Source: Paratinospora sagittata
Lineage: Eukaryota; Streptophyta; Magnoliopsida; Ranunculales; Menispermaceae
Length of the DNA: 64,000 nucleotides
NCBI GenBank assembly: GCA_035771175.1
Contig: CM069590.1
Coordinates: forward strand, 30,022,821 to 30,086,820
Direction of reading: 5' to 3'
Shown here: piece after piece, positions 51,010 through 63,966 of the stretch
How positions within the stretch are numbered: the stretch's first letter is position 1
How the letters are laid out: each line of letters starts with the position of its first letter
Position numbers and translations under genes: made by a program
Notes under the pieces: generated by a model
What the model was told of the DNA's origin: nothing
Seen by the model: the letters and a program-made list of their open reading frames with translations, nothing else
Databases searched by the model: none

Positions 51010-53601
51010 TTCTACAATGATCAAGCTCGAAGAACGAAGACATATGTCATGTCTAACGCATTAGTTTGATCTCTGGTGTGTAAGGTAACCCTCGATCAAT
51101 CTTAGCACTAAAACTCTGAAAATTGCAAATTCTTCAAAATCACTTTCGATATAGTATTTCATTTTGAAAAAAATGTTTTCTGAAAGGTTTTAATCATAAT
51201 TTTAATGAGTTTTGAATTATTTAAAAGTGTTTAATTTTCTTATCAAAGTGGTATGAGTCAATGAAATGGTTCTTTAGTGTCAAAATATTAATTTTTCAAA
51301 AATAAGGCTATCCAGCAATTTGCACGTCTTAGACTAAAATCTTATATTTCTAACGAGAATAATGTGGGCACTTCTGCTTGCTCGATTTTTCTATTCCTTC
51401 ACGGTTTTGCCAGGTTATCTTAATTGAAATATTCTCTAGTAACACCTAGATGATTCCCATTGTCTCGCAGTCCCAAAAAACTTTAGATTGAACAATGTTT
51501 TGAATTCAAATTATTTTTTAGTACTCTTGCTCTTTAACCTTCAACTTCAAATTTTATAAAACACTCATTCTTTGATTTTCAAAAATTCAAGACGCACGAT
51601 ATTTGCAAGTTAGATTGAGGTTTTCGAAGAGTTTTTCAAGAGAAGAAAGTAATGATTCTTGCCTTTGCAGAAAAAGGCTTCGAAATGAATCAAAATTGCA
51701 ATCTGTCTTGATGTTCAGCTAGTTCTTCATTTTATCCCTTGTGTGCTAAGATTTGCAGAGGCTATCCATTGTTTAAAACTCTAAGTTTATGAGGTGGTCT
51801 CGGTAAGATAACACATCAAAGAGGAACACATCACCTGGTTTGCATCAAGAACACATCAAACAATAGCTTTCGAATTCTACAATGATCAAGCTCGAAGAAC
51901 GAAGACATATCTCATGTCTAACGCATTAGTTTGATCTCTGGTGTGTAAGGTAACCCTCGATCAATCTTAGCACTAAAACTCTGAAAATTGCAAAGTCTTC
52001 AAAATCACTTTCGATATAGTATTTCATTTTGAAAAAAATGTTTTCTGAAAGGTTTTAATCATAATTTTAATGAGTTTTGAATTATTTAAAAGTGTTTAAT
52101 CTTATATCAAAGTGGTATGAGTCAATGAAATGGTTCTTTAGTGTCAAAATATTAATTTTTCAAAAATAAGGCTATCCAGCAATTTGCACGTCTTAGACTA
52201 AAATCTTATATTTCTAACGAGAAAAATGTGGGCACTTCTGCTTGCTCGATTTTTCTATTCCTTCACAGTTTTGCCAGGTTATCTTAATTGAAATATTCTC
52301 TAGTAACACCTAGATGATTCCCATTGTCTCGCAGTCCCAAAAAACATTAGATTGAACAATGTTTTGAATTCAAATTATTTTTTAGTACTCTTGCTCTTTA
52401 ACCTTCAACTTCAAATTTTATAAAACGCTCATTCTCTGATTTTCAAAAATTCAACACGCACGATATTTGCAAGTTAGATTGAGCTTTTCGAAGAGTTTTT
52501 CAAGAGAAGAAAGTAATGATTCTTGCCTTTGCAAAAAAAGGCTTCGAAATGAATCAAAATTGCAATTTGTCTTGATGTTCAGCTAGTTCTTTATTTTATC
52601 CCTTGTGTGCTAAGATTTGCAGAGGCTATCCATTGTTTAAAACTCTAAGTATATGAAGTGGTCTCGGTAAGATAACACATCAAAGAGGAACACATCACCT
52701 GTTTTACATCAAGAACACATCAAACAATAGCTTTCGAATTCTACAATGATCAAGCTCGAAGAACGAAGACATATCTCATGTCTAACGCATTAGTTTGATC
52801 TCTGGTGTGTAAGGTAACCCCTCGATCAATCTTAGCACTAAAACTCTGAAAATTGCAAAGTCTTCAAAATCACTTTCGATATAGTATTTCATTTTTACAA
52901 AAATGTTTTCCGAAAGGTTTTAATCATAATTTTAATGAGTTTTGAATTATTTAAAAGTGTTTATTCTTATATCAAAGTGTTTTGAGTCAATGAAATGGTT
53001 CTTTAGTGTCAAAATATTAATTTTTCAAAAATAAGGCTATCCAGCAATTGGCACGTGTTAGACTAAAATCTGATGTTTCTAACGAGAAAAATGTGGGCAC
53101 TTCTGCTTGCTCGATTTTCTATTCCTTCACAGTTTGGCAGGTTATCTTAATTGAAATATTCTCTAGTAACACCTAGATGATTCCCATTGTCTCGCACGCC
53201 CAAAAAACATTAGATTGAACAATGTTTTGAATTCAAATCATTTTGTAGTACTCTTGCTCTTTAACCTTCAACTTCAAATTTTATAAAACACTCATTCTCT
53301 GATTTTCAAAAATACAACACGCACGATATTTGCAAGTTAGATTGAGCTTTTCGAAGAGTTTTTCTAGAGAAGAAAGTAATGATTCTTGCCTTTGCAAAAA
53401 AAGGCTTCGAAATGAATCAAAATTGCAATCTGTCTTGATGTTCAGCTAGTTCTTCATTTTATCCCTTGTGTGCTAAGATTTGCAGAGGCTATCCATTGTT
53501 TAAAACTCTAAGTATATGAAGTGGTCTCGGTAAGATAACACATCAAAGAGGAACACATCACCTGTTTTGCTTCAAGAACACATCAAACAATAGCTTTCGA
53601 A
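51010..53601. repeat. Trimer (monomers 60-62) preceding the tetramer repeat
   Basis: Monomers start at 51010, 51875 and 52739. Their order and markers correspond to the first three monomers of the unit at 53602. The first has gagaataatg, cacggttttg, aagacgcacg, gaggttttcg and gcagaaaaagg. The second has gtggtatgag and caatttgtc with gttttacatc. The third has tttttacaaaaatg, gcacgtgttag, ctgatgtttc, cgattttctattcc, agtttggcagg and aaacattag. The third is 863 bp because of two single-base losses in its middle. Confidence 0.83.
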
Positions 53602-56600
53602 TTCTACAATGATCAAGCTCGAAGAACGAAGACATATCTCATGTCTAACGCATTAGTTTGATCTCTGGTGTGTAAGGTAACCCTCGATCAATCTTAGCAC
53701 TAAAACTCTGAAAATTGCAAAGTCTTCAAAATCACTTTCGATATAGTATTTCATTTTGAAAAAAATGTTTTCTGAAAGGTTTTAATCATAATTTTAATGA
53801 GTTTTGAATTATTTGAAAGTGTTTAATCTTATATCAAAGTGGTATGAGTCAATGAAATGGTTCTTTAGTGTCAAAATATTAATTTTTCAAAAATAAGGCT
53901 ATCCAGCAATTTGCACGTCTTAGACTAAAATCTTATATTTCTAACGAGAATAATGTGGGCACTTCTGCTTGCTCGATTTTTCTATTCCTTCACGGTTTTC
54001 CCAGGTTATCTTAATTTTAATATTCTCTAGTAACACCTAGATGATTCCCATTGTCTCGCAGTCCCAAAAAACTTTAGATTGAACAATGTTTTGAATTCAA
54101 ATTATTTTTTAGTACTCTTGCTCTTTAACCTTCAACTTCAAATTTTATAAAACACTCATTCTCTGATTTTCAAAAATTCAAGACGCACGATATTTGCAAG
54201 TTAGATTGAGGTTTTCGAAGAGTTTTTCAAGAGAAGAAAGTAATGATTCTTGCCTTTGCAGAAAAAGGCTTCGAAATGAATCAAAATTGCAATCTGTCTT
54301 GATGTTCAGCTAGTTTTTCATTTTATCCCTTGTGTGCTAAGATTTGCAGAGGCTATCCATTGTTTAAAACTCTAAGTATATGAAGTGGTCTCGGTAAGAT
54401 AACACATCAAAGAGGAACACATCACCTGTTTTGCATCAAGAACACATCAAACAATAGCTTTCGAATTCTACAATGATCAAGCTCGAAGAACGAAGACATA
54501 TCTCATGTCTAACGCATTAGTTTGATCTCTGGTGTGTAAGGTAACCCTCGATCAATCTTAGCACTAAAACTCTGAAAATTGCAAAGTCTTCAAAATCACT
54601 TTCGATATAGTATTTCATTTTGAAAAAAAATGTTTTCTGAAAGGTTTTAATCATAATTTTAATGAGTTTTGAATTATTTAAAAGTGTTTAATCTTATATC
54701 AAAGTGGTATGAGTCAATGAAATGGTTCTTTAGTGTCAAAATATTAATTTTTCAAAAATAAGGCTATCCAGCAATTTGCACGTCTTAGACTAAAATCTTA
54801 TATTTCTAACGAGAAAAATGTGGGCACTTCTGCTTGCTCGATTTTTCTATTCCTTCATAGTTTTGCCAGGTTATCTTAATTGAAATATTCTCTAGTAACA
54901 CCTAGATGATTCCCATTGTCTCGCAGTCCCAAAAAACTTTAGATTGAACAATGTTTTGAATTCAAATTATTTTTTAGTACTCTTGCTCTTTAACCTTCAA
55001 CTTCAAATTTTATAAAACACTCATTCTCTGATTTTCAAAAATTCAACACGCACGATATTTGCAAGTTAGATTGAGCTTTTCGAAGAGTTTTTCAAGAGAA
55101 GAAAGTAATGATTCTTGCCTTTGCAAAAAGAGGCTTCGAAATGAATCAAAATTGCAATTTGTCTTGATGTTCAGCTAGTTCTTCATTTTATCCCTTGTGT
55201 GCTAAGATTTGCAGAGGCTATCCATTGTTTAAAACTCTAAGTATATGAAGTGGTCTCGGTAAGATAACACATCAAAGAGGAACACATCAACTGTTTTACA
55301 TCAAGAACACATCAAACAATAGCTTTCGAATTCTACAATGATCAAGCTCGAAGAACGAAGACATATCTCATGTCTAACGCATTAGTTTGATCTCTGGTGT
55401 GTAAGGTAACCCCTCGATCAATCTTAGCACTAAAACTCTGAAAATTGCAAAGTCTTCAAAATCACTTTCGATATAGTATTTCATTTTTACAAAAATGTTT
55501 TCCGAATGGTTTTAATCATAATTTTAATGAGTTTTGAATTATTTAAAAGTGTTTATTCTTATATCAAAGTGTTTTGAGTCAATGAAATGGTTCTTTAGTG
55601 TCAAAATATTAATTTTTCAAAAATAAGGCTATCCAGCAATTGGCACGTGTTAGACTAAAATCTGATGTTTCTAACGAGAAAAATGTGGGCACTTCTGCTT
55701 GCTCGATTTTCTATTCCTTCACAGTTTGGCAGGTTATCTTAATTGAAATATTCTCTAGTAACACCTAGATGATTCCCATTGTCTCGCACGCCCAAAAAAC
55801 ATTAGATTGAACAATGTTTTGAATTCAAATCATTTTTTAGTACTCTTGCTCTTTAACCTTCAACTTCAAATTTTATAAAACACTCATTCTCTGATTTTCA
55901 AAAATTCAACACGCACGATATTTGCAAGTTAGATTGAGGTTTTCGAAGAGTTTTTCAAGAGAAGAAAGTAATGATTCTTGCCTTTGCAGAAAAAGGCTTC
56001 AAAATTAATCAAAATTGCAATCTGTCTTGATGTTCAGCTAGTTTTTCATTTTATCCCTTGTGTGCTAAGATTTGCAGAGGCTATCCATTGTTTAAAACTC
56101 TAAGTATATGAAGTGGTCTCGGTAAGATAACACATCAAAGAGGAACACATCACCTGTTTTGCATCAAGAACACATCAAACAATAGCTTTCGAATTCTACA
56201 ATGATCAAGCTCGAAGAACGAAGACATATCTCATGTCTAACGCATTAGTTTGATCTCTGGTGTGTAAGGTAACCCTCGATCAATCTTAGCACTAAAACTC
56301 TGAAAATTGCAAAGTCTTCAAAATCACTTTCGATATAGTATTTCATTTTGAAAAAAAATGTTTTCTGAAAGGTTTTAATCATAATTTTAATGAGTTTTGA
56401 ATTATTTAAAAGTGTTTAATCTTATATCAAAGTGGTATGAGTCGATGAAATGGTTCTTTAGTGTCAAAATATTAATTTTTCAAAAATAAGGCTATCCAGC
56501 AATTTGCACGTCTTAGACTAAAATCTTATATTTCTAACGAGAAAAATGTGGGCACTTCTGCTTGCTCGATTTTTCTATTCCTTCATAGTTTTGCCAGGTT

Positions 56601-57058
56601 ATCTTAATTGAAATATTCTCTAGTAACACCTAGATGATTCCCATTGTCTCGCAGTCCCAAAAAACTTTAGATTGAACAATGTTTTGAATTCAAATTATTT
56701 TTTAGTACTCTTGCTCTTTAACCTTCAACTTCAAATTTTATAAAACACTCATTCTCTGATTTTCAAAAATTCAACAAGCACGATATTTGCAAGTTAGATT
56801 GAGCTTTTCGAAGAGCTTTTCAAGAGAAGAAAGTAATGATTCTTGCCTTTGCAAAAAAAGGCTTCGAAATGAATCAAAATTGCAATCTGTCTTGATGTTC
56901 AGCTAGTTCTTCATTTTATCCCTTGTGTGCTAAGATTTGCAGAGGCTATCCATTGTTTAAAACTCTAAGTATATGAAGTGGTCTCGGTAAGATAACACAT
57001 CAAAGAGGAACACATCACCTGTTTTGCTTCAAGAACACATCAAACAATAGCTTTCGAA
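53602..57058. repeat. Tetramer higher-order repeat, copy 1, 3,457 bp (monomers 63-66)
   Basis: Monomers start at 53602, 54466, 55331 and 56194 (864, 865, 863 and 865 bp). Markers in order: gaattatttgaaagtg, cacggttttccc and taattttaat in the first; 8-A tgaaaaaaaatg, cttcatag and aaaagaggc in the second; ccgaatgg, cgtgttag, agtttggcagg and ggcttcaaaattaatc in the third; 8-A tract, gtcgatgaaatgg and cttcatag in the fourth. The unit is repeated immediately at 57059 with identical length. Confidence 0.9.
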
Positions 57059-60000
57059 TTCTACAATGATCAAGCTCGAAGAACGAAGACATATCTCATG
57101 TCTAACGCATTAGTTTGATCTCTGGTGTGTAAGGTAACCCTCGATCAATCTTAGCACTAAAACTCTGAAAATTGCAAAGTCTTCAAAATCACTTTCGATA
57201 TAGTATTTCATTTTGAAAAAAATGTTTTCTGAAAGGTTTTAATCATAATTTTAATGAGTTTTGAATTATTTGAAAGTGTTTAATCTTATATCAAAGTGGT
57301 ATGAGTCAATGAAATGGTTCTTTAGTGTCAAAATATTAATTTTTCAAAAATAAGGCTATCCAGCAATTTGCACGTCTTAGACTAAAATCTTATATTTCTA
57401 ACGAGAATAATGTGGGCACTTCTGCTTGCTCGATTTTTCTATTCCTTCACGGTTTTCCCAGGTTATCTTAATTTTAATATTCTCTAGTAACACCTAGATG
57501 ATTCCCATTGTCTCGCAGTCCCAAAAAACTTTAGATTGAACAATGTTTTGAATTCAAATTATTTTTTAGTACTCTTGCTCTTTAACCTTCAACTTCAAAT
57601 TTTATAAAACACTCATTCTCTGATTTTCAAAAATTCAAGACGCACGATATTTGCAAGTTAGATTGAGGTTTTCGAAGAGTTTTTCAAGAGAAGAAAGTAA
57701 TGATTCTTGCCTTTGCAGAAAAAGGCTTCGAAATGAATCAAAATTGCAATCTGTCTTGATGTTCAGCTAGTTTTTCATTTTATCCCTTGTGTGCTAAGAT
57801 TTGCAGAGGCTATCCATTGTTTAAAACTCTAAGTATATGAAGTGGTCTCGGTAAGATAACACATCAAAGAGGAACACATCACCTGTTTTGCATCAAGAAC
57901 ACATCAAACAATAGCTTTCGAATTCTACAATGATCAAGCTCGAAGAACGAAGACATATCTCATGTCTAACGCATTAGTTTGATCTCTGGTGTGTAAGGTA
58001 ACCCTCGATCAATCTTAGCACTAAAACTCTGAAAATTGCAAAGTCTTCAAAATCACTTTCGATATAGTATTTCATTTTGAAAAAAAATGTTTTCTGAAAG
58101 GTTTTAATCATAATTTTAATGAGTTTTGAATTATTTAAAAGTGTTTAATCTTATATCAAAGTGGTATGAGTCAATGAAATGGTTCTTTAGTGTCAAAATA
58201 TTAATTTTTCAAAAATAAGGCTATCCAGCAATTTGCACGTCTTAGACTAAAATCTTATATTTCTAACGAGAAAAATGTGGGCACTTCTGCTTGCTCGATT
58301 TTTCTATTCCTTCATAGTTTTGCCAGGTTATCTTAATTGAAATATTCTCTAGTAACACCTAGATGATTCCCATTGTCTCGCAGTCCCAAAAAACTTTAGA
58401 TTGAACAATGTTTTGAATTCAAATTATTTTTTAGTACTCTTGCTCTTTAACCTTCAACTTCAAATTTTATAAAACACTCATTCTCTGATTTTCAAAAATT
58501 CAACACGCACGATATTTGCAAGTTAGATTGAGCTTTTCGAAGAGTTTTTCAAGAGAAGAAAGTAATGATTCTTGCCTTTGCAAAAAGAGGCTTCGAAATG
58601 AATCAAAATTGCAATTTGTCTTGATGTTCAGCTAGTTCTTCATTTTATCCCTTGTGTGCTAAGATTTGCAGAGGCTATCCATTGTTTAAAACTCTAAGTA
58701 TATGAAGTGGTCTCGGTAAGATAACACATCAAAGAGGAACACATCAACTGTTTTACATCAAGAACACATCAAACAATAGCTTTCGAATTCTACAATGATC
58801 AAGCTCGAAGAACGAAGACATATCTCATGTCTAACGCATTAGTTTGATCTCTGGTGTGTAAGGTAACCCCTCGATCAATCTTAGCACTAAAACTCTGAAA
58901 ATTGCAAAGTCTTCAAAATCACTTTCGATATAGTATTTCATTTTTACAAAAATGTTTTCCGAATGGTTTTAATCATAATTTTAATGAGTTTTGAATTATT
59001 TAAAAGTGTTTATTCTTATATCAAAGTGTTTTGAGTCAATGAAATGGTTCTTTAGTGTCAAAATATTAATTTTTCAAAAATAAGGCTATCCAGCAATTGG
59101 CACGTGTTAGACTAAAATCTGATGTTTCTAACGAGAAAAATGTGGGCACTTCTGCTTGCTCGATTTTCTATTCCTTCACAGTTTGGCAGGTTATCTTAAT
59201 TGAAATATTCTCTAGTAACACCTAGATGATTCCCATTGTCTCGCACGCCCAAAAAACATTAGATTGAACAATGTTTTGAATTCAAATCATTTTTTAGTAC
59301 TCTTGCTCTTTAACCTTCAACTTCAAATTTTATAAAACACTCATTCTCTGATTTTCAAAAATTCAACACGCACGATATTTGCAAGTTAGATTGAGGTTTT
59401 CGAAGAGTTTTTCAAGAGAAGAAAGTAATGATTCTTGCCTTTGCAGAAAAAGGCTTCAAAATTAATCAAAATTGCAATCTGTCTTGATGTTCAGCTAGTT
59501 TTTCATTTTATCCCTTGTGTGCTAAGATTTGCAGAGGCTATCCATTGTTTAAAACTCTAAGTATATGAAGTGGTCTCGGTAAGATAACACATCAAAGAGG
59601 AACACATCACCTGTTTTGCATCAAGAACACATCAAACAATAGCTTTCGAATTCTACAATGATCAAGCTCGAAGAACGAAGACATATCTCATGTCTAACGC
59701 ATTAGTTTGATCTCTGGTGTGTAAGGTAACCCTCGATCAATCTTAGCACTAAAACTCTGAAAATTGCAAAGTCTTCAAAATCACTTTCGATATAGTATTT
59801 CATTTTGAAAAAAAATGTTTTCTGAAAGGTTTTAATCATAATTTTAATGAGTTTTGAATTATTTAAAAGTGTTTAATCTTATATCAAAGTGGTATGAGTC
59901 AATGAAATGGTTCTTTAGTGTCAAAATATTAATTTTTCAAAAATAAGGCTATCCAGCAATTTGCACGTCTTAGACTAAAATCTTATATTTCTAACGAGAA

Positions 60001-60515
60001 AAATGTGGGCACTTCTGCTTGCTCGATTTTTCTATTCCTTCATAGTTTTGCCAGGTTATCTTAATTGAAATATTCTCTAGTAACACCTAGATGATTCCCA
60101 TTGTCTCGCAGTCCCAAAAAACTTTAGATTGAACAATGTTTTGAATTCAAATTATTTTTTAGTACTCTTGCTCTTTAACCTTCAACTTCAAATTTTATAA
60201 AACACTCATTCTCTGATTTTCAAAAATTCAACACGCACGATATTTGCAAGTTAGATTGAGCTTTTCGAAGAGTTTTTCAAGAGAAGAAAGTAATGATTCT
60301 TGCCTTTGCAAAAAGAGGCTTCGAAATGAATCAAAATTACAATTTGTCTTGATGTTCAGCTAGTTCTTCATTTTATCCCTTGTGTGCTAAGATTTGCAGA
60401 GGCTATCCATTGTTTAAAACTCTAAGTATATGAAGTGGTCTCGGTAAGATAACACATCAAAGAGGAACACATCACCTGTCTTGCTTCAAGAACACATCAA
60501 ACAATAGCTTTCGAA
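57059..60515. repeat. Tetramer higher-order repeat, copy 2, 3,457 bp (monomers 67-70)
   Basis: Monomers start at 57059, 57923, 58788 and 59651, each exactly 3,457 bp after its counterpart. The first three monomers and the start of the fourth look almost identical to copy 1. In the second half of the fourth, the two copies separate. Copy 1 has acaagcacg, gagcttttcaag and aaaaaaaggc, while this copy has acacgcacg, gagtttttcaag, aaaagaggc and aaattacaatttg. The shared tract therefore runs from late in the monomer at 52739 (gttttgcttcaag) to about the middle of the fourth monomer. Confidence 0.9.
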
Positions 60516-63500
60516 TTCTACAATGATCAAGCTCGAAGAACGAAGACATATCTCATGTCTAACGCATTAGTTTGATCTCTGGTGTGTAAGGTAACCCTCG
60601 ATCAATCTTAGCACTAAAACTCTGAAAATTGCAAAGTCTTCAAAATCACTTTCGATATAGTATTTCATTTTGAAAAAAATGTTTTCTGAAAGGTTTTAAT
60701 CATAATTTTAATGAGTTTTGAATTATTTAAAAGTGTTTAATCTTATATCAAAGTGGTATGAGTCAATGAAATGGTTCTTTAGTGTCAAAATATTAATTTT
60801 TCAAAAATAAGGCTATCCAGCAATTGGCACGTGTTAGACTAAAATCTGATGTTTCTAACGAGAAAAATGTGGGCACTTCTGCTTGCTCGATTTTTCTATT
60901 CCTTCACAGTTTTGCCAGGTTATTTTAATTGAAATATTCTCTAGTAACACTTAGATGATTCCCATTGTCTCGCAGTCCCAAAAAACTTTAGATTGAACAA
61001 TGTTTTGAATTCAAATCATTTTTTAGTACTCTTGCTCTTTAACCTTCAAGTTCAAATTTTATAAAACACTCATTCTCTGATTTTCAAAAATTCAACACGC
61101 ACGATATTTGCAAGTTAGATTGAGCTTTTCGAAGAGTTTTTCAAGAGAAGAAAGTAGTGATTCTTGCCTTTGCAAAAAAAGGCTTCGAAATGAATCAAAA
61201 TTGCAATCTGTCTTGATGTTCAGCTAGTTCTTCATTTTATCCCTTGTGTGCTAAGATTTGCAGAGGCTATCCATTGTTTAAAACTCCAAGTATATGAAGT
61301 GGTCTCGGTAAGATAACACATCAAAGAGGAACACATCACCTGTTTTGCATCAAGAACACATCAAACAATAGCTTTCGAATTCTACAATGATCAAGCTCGA
61401 AGAACGAAGACATATCTCATGTCTAACGCATTAGTTTGATCTCTGGTGTGTAAGGTAACCCTCGATCAATCTTAGCACTAAAACTCTGAAAATTGCAAAG
61501 TCTTCAAAATCACTTTCGATATAGTATTTCATTTTTACAAAAATGTTTTCCGAATGGTTTTAATCATAATTTTAATGAGTTTTGAATTATTTAAAAGTGT
61601 TTATTCTTATATCAAAGTGTTTTGAGTCAATGAAATGGTTCTTTAGTGTCAAAATATTAATTTTTCAAAAATAAGGCTATCCAGCAATTGGCACGTGTTA
61701 GACTAAAATCTGATGTTTCTAACGAGAAAAATGTGGGCACTTCTGCTTGCTCGATTTTCTATTCCTTCACAGTTTGGCAGGTTATCTTAATTGAAATATT
61801 CTCTAGTAACACCTAGATGATTCCCATTGTCTCGCACGCCCAAAAAACATTAGATTGAACAATGTTTTGAATTCAAATCATTTTTTAGTACTCTTGCTCT
61901 TTAACCTTCAACTTCAAATTTTATAAAACACTCATTCTCTGATTTTCAAAAATTCAACACGCACGATATTTGCAAGTTAGATTGAGCTTTTCGAAGAGTT
62001 TTTCAAGAGAAGAAAGTAATGATTCTTGCCTTTGCAAAAAAAGGCTTCGAAATGAATCAAAATTGCAATCTGTCTTGATGTTCAGCTAGTCCTTCATTTT
62101 ATCCCTTGTGTGCTAAGATTTGCAGAGGCTATCCATTGTTTAAAACTCTAAGTATATGAAGTGGTCTCGGTAAGATAACACATCAAAGAGGAACACATCA
62201 CCTGTTTTGCTTCAAGAACACATCAAACAATAGCTTTCGAATTCTACGATGATCAAGCTCGAAGAACGAAGACATATCTCATGTCTAACGCATTAGTTTG
62301 ATCTCTGGTGTGTAAGGTAACCCTCGATCAATCTTAGCACTAAAACTCTGAAAATTGCAAAGTCTTCAAAATCACTTTCGATATAGTATTTCATTTTGAA
62401 AAAAATGTTTTCTGAAAGGTTTTAATCATAATTTTAATGAGTTTTGAATTATTTAAAAGTGTTTAATCTTATATCAAAGTGGTATGAGTCAATGAAATGG
62501 TTCTTTAGTGTCAAAATATTAATTTTTCAAAAATAAGGCTATCCAGCAATTTGCACGTCGTAGACTAAAATCTGATATTTCTAACGAGAAAAATGTGGGC
62601 ACTTCTGCTTGCTCGATTTTCTATTCCTTCACAGTTTGGCAGGTTATCTTAATTGAAATATTCTCTAGTAACACCTAGATGATTCCCATTGTCTCGCACG
62701 CCCAAAAAACATTAGATTGAACAATGTTTTGAATTCAAATCATTTTTTAGTACTCTTGCTCTTTAACCTTCAACTTCAAATTTTATAAAACACTCATTCT
62801 CTGATTTTCAAAAATTCAACACGCACGATATTTGCAAGTTAGATTGAGCTTTTCGAAGAGTTTTTCAAGAGAAGAAAGTAATGATTCATGCCTTTGCAAA
62901 AAAAGGCTTCGAAATGAATCAAAATTGCAATCTGTCTTGATGTTCAGCTAGTTCTTCATTTTATCCCTTATGTGCTAAGATTTGCAGAGGCTATCCATTG
63001 TTTAAAACTCTAAGTATATGAAGTGGTCTCGGTAAGATAACACATCAAAGAGGAACACATCACCTGTTTTGCTTCAAGAACACATCAAACAATAGCTTTC
63101 GAATTCTACAATGATCAAGCTCGAAGAACGAAGACATATCTCATGTCTAACGCATTAGTTTGATCTCTGGTGTGTAAGGTAACCCTCGATCAATCTTAGC
63201 ACTAAAACTCTGAAAATTGCAAAGTCTTCAAAATCACTTTCGATATAGTATTTCATTTTGAAAAAATGTTTTCTGAAAGGTTTTAATCATAATTTTAATG
63301 AGTTTTGAATTATTTAAAAGTGTTTAATCTTATATCAAAGTGGTATGAGTCAATGAAATGGTTCTTTAGTGTCAAAATATTAATTTTTCAAAAATAAGGC
63401 TATCCAGCAATTTGCACGTCGTAGACTAAAATCTGATATTTCTAACGAGAAAAATGTGGGCACTTCTGCTTGCTCGATTTTTCTATTCCTTCACAGTTTT

Positions 63501-63966
63501 GCCAGGTTATTTTAATTGAAATATTCTCTAGTAACACTTAGATGATTCCCATTGTCTCGCAGTCCCAAAAAACTTTAGATTGAACAATGTTTTGAATTCA
63601 AATCATTTTTTAGTACTCTTGCTCTTTAACCTTCAACTTCAAATTTTATAAAACACTCATTCTCTGATTTTCAAAAATTCAACACGCACGATATTTGCAA
63701 GTTAGATTGAGCTTTTCGAAGAGTTTTTCAAGAGAAGAAAGTACTGATTCTTGCCTTTGCAGAAAAAGGCTTCGAAATGAATCAAAATTGCAATCTGTCT
63801 TGATGTTCAGCTAGTTCTTCATTTTATCCCTTGTGTGCTTAGATTTGCAGAGGCTATCCATTGTTTAAAACTCTAAGTATATGAAGTGGTCTCGGTAAGA
63901 TAACACATCAAAGAGGAACACATCACCTGTTTTGCATCAAGAACACATCAAACAATAGCTTTCGAA
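60516..63966. repeat. Monomers 71-74, mixed right-hand subtypes
   Basis: Monomers start at 60516, 61380, 62242 and 63104 (864, 862, 862 and 863 bp, the shortest in the window). The copy at 61380 belongs to the ccgaatgg and agtttggcagg subtype. The copy at 62242 has gtggtatgag and cgtcgtagac followed by the short cgattttctattcc with agtttggcagg. The copy at 63104 keeps cgtcgtagac but has the long cgatttttc form, so one of these two is chimeric. The copy at 60516 combines gtggtatgag with cgtgttag and cacttagatg, again a mosaic. Confidence 0.82.
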
